The translations under genes and the position numbers were made by a program. From Tubiluchus corallicola (taxonomy: Eukaryota; Priapulida; Priapulimorpha; Priapulimorphida; Tubiluchidae), in contig JAQGDQ010000650.1 in NCBI GenBank assembly GCA_030141605.1, positions 55,457-119,456 on the forward strand: DNA of 64,000 nt, in the 5' to 3' direction. Under the pieces are notes generated by a model, which did not search any database, was not told the DNA's origin, and saw only the letters and a list, made by a program, of their open reading frames with translations. Every line of letters begins with the position of its first letter. Positions within the stretch are counted from its first letter, which is position 1. Below are positions 58,366 to 64,000 of the stretch, in pieces.

Positions 58366-59749
58366 TCTTTGTGTAACTACTTAACATGTTTGTGCTAATT
58401 ATGGATACTTCAATTAGCCGTTTCCGTGCTGTTTTTTGATAAAATGACATTCCATTTTAGTGTAAAGTGAGTGTTGGTGATAAGAGTACAATAGTTGCAA
58501 TGTTAAAATTGTAGTGCCATATACTAGTTACAGCTTTTAGAAATTTTTGGCCAACTCTTCAAAGAAGAATAAAGCTGAGTTATCAGCATGGCTGAAGAAA
58601 TTATTATTGTTATGTTACAATTAGGTTTTAAATTATTTTCGAAGTTTTATTTATGATGGGTCAAAGATCACAATTAAAAAAAGGTTAACCTGTTATCTTT
58701 TCTGTTTTTTTGATAGTAATATTTTTTTTTAATTTTCTGTTTTGCTGCCATTTGCTAAAAGGCATAATTTACAAATGAGTCTCACGTATCACTGTGTCAT
58801 TTATAAATTATTTTTAGAAATGCAATGTGAAATAAAGTTTGTTGTAGAATTTGTTGTAAGAGTCCGTAGTAATATTTTTTAAGAAATTGCAGATATTCAG
58901 ATATTGAAAATGCTTTAAAATTGCATAGATGTATACTTTAAAATAATATAATTACATTGAACATGTTAACTATAAAATGCAGCATTAATGTTCAATTTAG
59001 TTAACATATTCATTGTTCAACATGTTCAGAAAAAGTAAATATGGCTGGTATGTACTGTATCCTAATAGTCCTAAGCAATTTAGTCCAAGAATTTAAAGTA
59101 AAATTTGAACTGACGGCCACAAGAAGCCGACACTGTAGTACAAATAGTAATGGCAACAATATTGTTACTATGTATGGCATTTTGACATAGTGTCAGATGC
59201 CATTACTATAACATATATTGACAAAGTGTAAGGCGCCAACACTATAACATATATAGCAATGCAAAAAATATTGTTAGTTTGTACGACACTTTGATTAAAA
59301 AAATTCTATTGCATGCAAAACTCTATTGCACTTGCTGTGATCAAGTTAAATAAAATTGCATTTTATTTTCAAACACTGCAAAGTTGTCATCATCTTTGTG
59401 GCAGTCTTTACAATATGTGCACATTCATGTATTTACACTTCACTAGAAAGTAAAGTCACGCCATTTAAGATGTGCAAGAATAAAGATGTACACAGAACTG
59501 CTTATTGTAATGTTATTAAGCATATTCTAACCATGTAACATTCTAAATATAAATTATATCTTGATGTTATTGGACATGTGCTAGGAACCTTCGCCAATTG
59601 TGAAAGCCTTATTGACGTCTTTGTATTGCACTTTGTCTCTTTCTTTTGCAAGTATTGCATTTAAATATGTGCATTTTCATGATAATATTACACTACCACG
59701 TGATGTCTTATAATCCATTTCCTGGTGCACACAAATAAACCTAAGATGC
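58366..59749. other. PMM 3'UTR and intergenic DNA
   Basis: The PMM 3'UTR with AATAAA at 58568-58573, then AT-rich DNA. A short two-unit repeat with ACTATAACATATAT occurs near 59180-59260. No coding signal. Confidence 0.4.
58568..58573 (+). terminator. candidate poly(A) signal of PMM
   Basis: AATAAA about 200 bases after the PMM stop codon; its position is typical. Confidence 0.45.
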
Positions 59750-59758
59750 TTTATTAGA

Positions 59759-60052
59759 CTAATGGATGTTTGTTGTTGGACAACATGACTGCAACGTAAA
59801 CCTGAATCTAACGAGTCCAAAGCAAGCAATTTGCCTAGGATCACAAAAGAGATTATTTGTGGAAAAACTGCTGTTTGGCTTGCTATTCATGTCAGGTTTC
59901 ACGTTTCTAGAGTAAATCACATCGTTTTCTCTTCTCGCTAGGTGCTTGTTAGTCATAAAAGGAAATACCATGTCAGGTGTATTAGTACTTGCACGAAAAT
60001 CTGCATAATTTAAGCCATCTTTTGGTGTACAGTTTGTGTTTGTAACAGTCAT
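59759..60052 (-). other. open frame in the presumed 3'UTR, tyrosine motifs
   Basis: A 97-codon frame preceded by an in-frame stop. It carries GLNYADFRAS and ENDVIYSRNV, reminiscent of immunoreceptor-type tyrosine tails. It could be an alternative terminal exon (acceptor-like TTATGCAG near 60005), the 3'UTR of the exon at 60372-60493, or chance. Evidence is weak. Confidence 0.2.
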
Positions 60053-60371
60053 TTACTTCACCTTGGGCTGTTTATGTTGTGGATAATCTTGGAAATAGTC
60101 CATATTTAATTATAACTCTTTAGTCGCGATGTAATTTATCAGTTAACACTAACAACAAGTGTCTGATTGATTAAGTTAGTTAAGTTATTTGTACTTTTTC
60201 TCCGGGGAACTGAGCATCTAGGCAACTCTTTAATCATTTCCAGTGTGTGCCTGCATAGACAGTTTTGCACCAGACTATAAGATTCTTATGTAGCAGAGCA
60301 ATTGATTGAACTTGACTAGGGTATCCATGTGCACTTGTTTCTTTCATGCAGAGGACTCAGCATGTAAAACC

Positions 60372-60493
60372 TTAAGTATTTTCATAAGTCAATGGTGGAA
60401 TCCCATTCTCTGGATTTGGTTGCATTTGAGTATGTTCTGTGTCTTGTTCTTCTCTCACTTCATTGATCTGTTCATCTGGGAGAGGCTGATCAG
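60372..60493 (-). CDS. probable last exon of an unidentified minus-strand gene
   Basis: A 122 nt stretch preceded by a strong acceptor (TCATTTTCTGTTGCAG on the minus strand). It is open only in one frame for 39 codons and ends with a stop at 60374-60372. The peptide is acidic and polar (DQPLPDEQINEVREEQDTEH, then ENGIPPLTYENT at the very end), like a cytoplasmic tail. GC is higher than in the flanks. AATAAA on the minus strand (59755-59750) would give a 0.6 kb 3'UTR. Upstream exons were not found between 60494 and 64000 and may lie beyond the window. No family is recognised, so the exon is an inference. Confidence 0.4.
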
Positions 60494-60731
60494 CTGCAAC
60501 AGAAAATGAGCCAGTGAAGCATCGCATAGCAAAGCTTAGAAATTCAGTGCATTTTACAGCTTATCTTTTCTACATGCACTTATATTTTAATTCGTTTGTT
60601 TTTAGTAAAATATTTATATTATTTATTTCAATAAAAGCATAGAAGCTTTCCGAAATATTACAAGCTGTAAAAGTTTACAGCTGTGCATATTAGTAAAATA
60701 GAAAACATTAATTAGTAAATATATATATATG

Positions 60732-61330
60732 TTACAGGCAAAGTGTGGGTATTCTATAGAATTTCTAGGCATTTATTAGAAGACCAACACAAACTAGGTA
60801 AAGTGTCTAAAATAGTTCATTCTACGCTTATGCAAACATTTTGCTGCACTTATTCCATACATTATATATATAATGCAAAAGTTTGTCTAGGCAAAGTGTG
60901 TAACCTTGGGTTTTGAAGATACATTTCCCGGGTATTTTATAGAATGCTGATTAAATTGCAGGTAAACTAAAAATAAAACATATTCAGTTGTTCTCATATA
61001 ATTTGCCTATGTCTATCCTAATCTAATATAAAATGCCAATTTTCTATTTTCTTTTCGGTTCATAGCATTACGAACATTCCAAGTTGCACACAACCAAGTT
61101 GAGGAAAAAAATTGTACTTAAGAACTGTGATGAATCCAGCTCCAGGCTTACTTGATATAGAAATACAATGTATACAAATCCTAGCAATTATGCAAAACGT
61201 CTAGGAAAAGTGTGAAAGAGTCGCAGCCAAAACATATATTTCACACTTTTCCCAAAATGCATAGGCATTACATGAAATGCCTAGAAATTTCATAAAATTG
61301 AAATTTCTAGATTTTACACTTTGCCTGTGA
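60732..61330. mobile_element. ~600 bp TIR element with AGGCAAAGTGT motif
   Basis: Left TTACAGGCAAAGTGT and right (reverse) TCACAGGCAAAGTGT are inverted within ATATATG/CATATAT flanks. AGGCAAAGTGT and GGAAAAGTGTG recur inside, and GAATTTCTAGGCAT/GAAATTTCTAGGCAT occur near both ends. Non-coding; superfamily unclear. Confidence 0.6.
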
Positions 61331-61859
61331 CATATATAAATTTCACAGATAGTAGATTACAAAAATGTGAAGATGCTTCTTATTGTTGCCGCTCTAGTGC
61401 TAGATGGAACAGTAACCTTTAGGAAGGTCTAATAAAAGGCGGATCACTGACTCATTCACTCAGACACATGGTATCTACTAAGTTTTTTGCCTTTCTAATG
61501 AAATGTGGTTTATGAAAATTGTTAATAATTTTATGCGTTATTTTTGAACTCCTTTACAATGTGACAAGTAAGATTAAATCTAACTCAAGAAAAAACCAGT
61601 ACTGAATCTATACAACTTGTTTTGAGATTTATTTTCATTGCACGTAAAGTTGTCAGGCAGATATGAAATCACTTGCGGAGTTGAGGACTGTTGTACTAGT
61701 GGAAAGACAGGCAGTTTGGGTATTTACAGAGGTAGTGACTGCCAAAAGGTATGCACCGATTAGCTACAATCGTGGAAATTTTCATTTGCATTTCCTCCTA
61801 CGCTGTCAGTTGTTTCCAATATTTTTTAGTAGTATTTAGGCATTGTAGGGTAGTTGTGC

Positions 61860-62470
61860 AGCTGGGGTTTTAAAAAGCTGGGAGTTTCTTAAAGGCCTAA
61901 GATAGGGGACTGGGTCATGTCAAAATTCCATAAAGATAATAGCTAGAATCACGAAACTTGCGGGGTAGAGGCCTGATATACGTACTCAGAGCCTCTACAG
62001 GTGTAGGAAACGTGACCTCTGGGTCAAATGTGAAAAAAGTGAGAAAATAGGGAAATGTAAAAAATGGGGCAAGTGACTTTGTCATTCGGCTTCACTTACA
62101 GTTCTGGACTAGGACTAGGAGTTTTTGCATGTATGGGTAGCCAAAAAACTGGACGAAAATACGTGGGTCGGCTGAGATGTGTTGCCAGTATTGAAGAATA
62201 GTGGCTCATAGTATACCAAATGAAAGGTTTCAATGAGACAAATTGAATCATGGAATGATATAAGTTACGTTGAGATGAGATTGGCGAGCATCACTGACCC
62301 CACCACGGATAAAATACGGGTCGAGGAGGCAAATGCTTTTCAATGTCTACGGAAATTAGCTTGTAGTTTATCAAGTGAAATGTGTCAATGAGGTGAATTG
62401 AATGGTATAATTTGGCAACATATTAGTTGACATTAACTACGGGTAAAAAAGCCACAAGTTGCATAAGTGT
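61860..62470. repeat. unclassified repeat with internal duplication
   Basis: Less AT-rich than its surroundings. Two diverged copies of a ~50 bp unit at about 62206 and 62354 share AATGAAAGGTTTCAATGAG / AGTGAAATGTGTCAATGAG and AATTGAAT. In style it resembles the GC-rich island at 7826, but I could not align the two. No frame or TIR. Confidence 0.35.
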
Positions 62471-63282
62471 GAAGTAAATTTCCTTGGTAATCAAGCAACG
62501 CGAATTTAATAAAATCAAAATATAGCTTTCAGACAAAAGGCTGATGTCTTTTCAAAGATTAATTTTGTAACTATTGTTTGCAAAATCTTCAGTTTCTGAC
62601 CACGTCAGAAACATTGTCGACTGGAATATGCTGTCCTTTTTTTAATTTCTAACCTCATTTAAGTATTATTACGAATTGTGTTGGTTTTTAAATTTCTATT
62701 ATGAAATGTCACTTTACGGAGTAATTTGCTTTTTATTTGTTTTTATTTTATTTTTTAAGTCTCGTAATGCAGCTGATTGAAGATTTAGTGAAGTTACAAT
62801 GTTAACATTTCTCATTTGATAAATATTAGTCCGTGACATTTCAAAAACCATATTGATTTCAGCTTTGGCAACAACTGAAATGTCTCAACGATTTTTCCCT
62901 GGTTTCACTCAGGCGGCTTTTGATGTCAGTGAAAAAAGAAACTGAAAGACTAGACGGATGCAGAAAATAAACTTTAACAATAGCGCTTGCTGCTGGATAT
63001 CTAACGTTTATTTCGTTTTCACCTTGAAAACCTTTCGAAAAGAGCTTAACGCAGTGTTCAACAAAGTAACTCGCAAAATGTATGAAAGAGCAGGCAATGC
63101 ATTCTTTTGTTCACCATTTTGCTCAATCCTTTTTACAGTAACGCTGTTTGCTCAAAGTAAGAGAGTAACTGTACTTGCCACTGCAAAAGATCATACTACA
63201 TATTAGCATCTGCAAATTAACTCTAACTGCAAATCAATAGCAAAATCTAACTGCCACATTTTGGTTGTTCTTAGTTTCAGGG

Positions 63283-63713
63283 CATATGAGAGTGGTCCAG
63301 CAGGTGCTTTGGAGCCCAAGAACTAAGAAAGTCCCACAGCAATCATGCAGTACCCCCTAGAGAACAAGCACTTTCTACTACCCCCAGCCCGATATACACT
63401 TATATTGTATCTATCCAATGAGAATGTATCTTCACAAATCAGCATGTCCGAAACGACAGGAAAGTTTAGTTAGAGAGGCAAGGCAGAGAAGAGGACAGCA
63501 GGCACTCTTTCAGATGGGACTAGTAGGACTTAATACACTTCCTGTAAAAGACTGCGCAGGCCCTTCTATTTTGGAAAAAAAATAGAAGAAAATGTTGAAA
63601 ATCCAGATCTAGCACGACTGAGTATTGGATCTGGCATTGCCAGACAAATTGATTTTGATAGTGTCATTAGAAATGTTGCAAACAAAAAAGCCAGAAAAGC
63701 ACATTTTAATTAG
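63283..63713 (+). pseudogene. decayed coding fragment, unidentified
   Basis: One frame runs from 63283 to about 63592, interrupted by a single TAG at 63358-63360, and carries MRMYLHKSACPKRQES and REARQRRGQQALFQMGLVG. After a run of eight A bases the open frame shifts, continuing as KIEENVENPDLARLSIGSG and RQIDFDSVIRNV to a stop at 63711-63713. Codon-like texture, one nonsense codon and one homopolymer frameshift suggest a pseudogene or transposon-derived ORF. No family recognised. Confidence 0.35.
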
Positions 63714-64000
63714 TAATCTAGTTAAATGTTAAATTTGTTTTTTATTTTTTAAAGAAAAGTATTCTCCTTTGAAAAAAATATTATGAACGTTTAAAAAGCA
63801 TTTCACTATAAAACAAACCTAACGGGGTGATTAGTGAATGTAACCATAAATATAGATTTATGTTGCTGCATTAATTGAATATGTTTGCTACAGTATGCTA
63901 TATCTGATCATGAAAATAAAGCATTTATGACAGTTAACACGTAGATTTTGTGGACATCGAATCCTCAATTTTGAGAAAAATCTTTGCCCGCTTTGGAGCC

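Overview
The window is AT-rich, intron-dense animal nuclear DNA. All five protein genes are eukaryotic, four of them have several exons with GT-AG introns, and the spaces between exons are full of small DNA transposons and LINE relics. The gene set (IFT144/WDR19, POLR1D, a Mesh-type junction protein, mitochondrial GCAT, PMM) indicates a metazoan. The Mesh/SUSD2-like architecture and the transposon load suggest an invertebrate, but I cannot name the species.

Layout. 1-596 (minus): the 5' part of POLR1D, running off the left edge. 903-3701 (plus): the last six exons of WDR19, missing its upstream ~85%; POLR1D therefore either lies inside a WDR19 intron or the WDR19 copy is truncated. 3702-12294: gene-poor, with several TIR transposon families, a tRNA-like SINE pair, a GC-rich unclassified island and a 0.86 kb TIR transposon that ends 17 bases before the GCAT start codon. 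12295-13605 (plus): intronless GCAT. 16933-41506 (minus): a complete 24-exon gene (1162 aa) with signal peptide, NIDO, IPT/TIG-like, AMOP, VWD, Sushi, TM helix and short tail, the architecture of Mesh. It has a duplicated exon 2 whose two versions can only be used one at a time. 44286-58365 (plus): complete 7-exon phosphomannomutase (256 aa), divergent from mesh. Its introns carry a broken LINE, two hAT-type elements (one with a nested pogo-like MITE) and another TIR element. 58366-64000: mostly repeats, plus a probable terminal exon of an unidentified minus-strand gene and a decayed coding fragment near the right edge.

The genes do not form a pathway. They are ordinary single genes: ribosomal/5S/tRNA transcription (POLR1D), cilium transport (WDR19), threonine breakdown in mitochondria (GCAT), epithelial junctions (mesh-like) and mannose-1-phosphate supply for glycosylation (PMM). 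The most unusual observations are the mutually exclusive exon pair in the Mesh NIDO region and the transposon end fused in frame to the GCAT reading frame. Exon phases were checked by hand; the summed lengths of the mesh-like (3489 nt) and PMM (771 nt) models are multiples of three with no internal stop.
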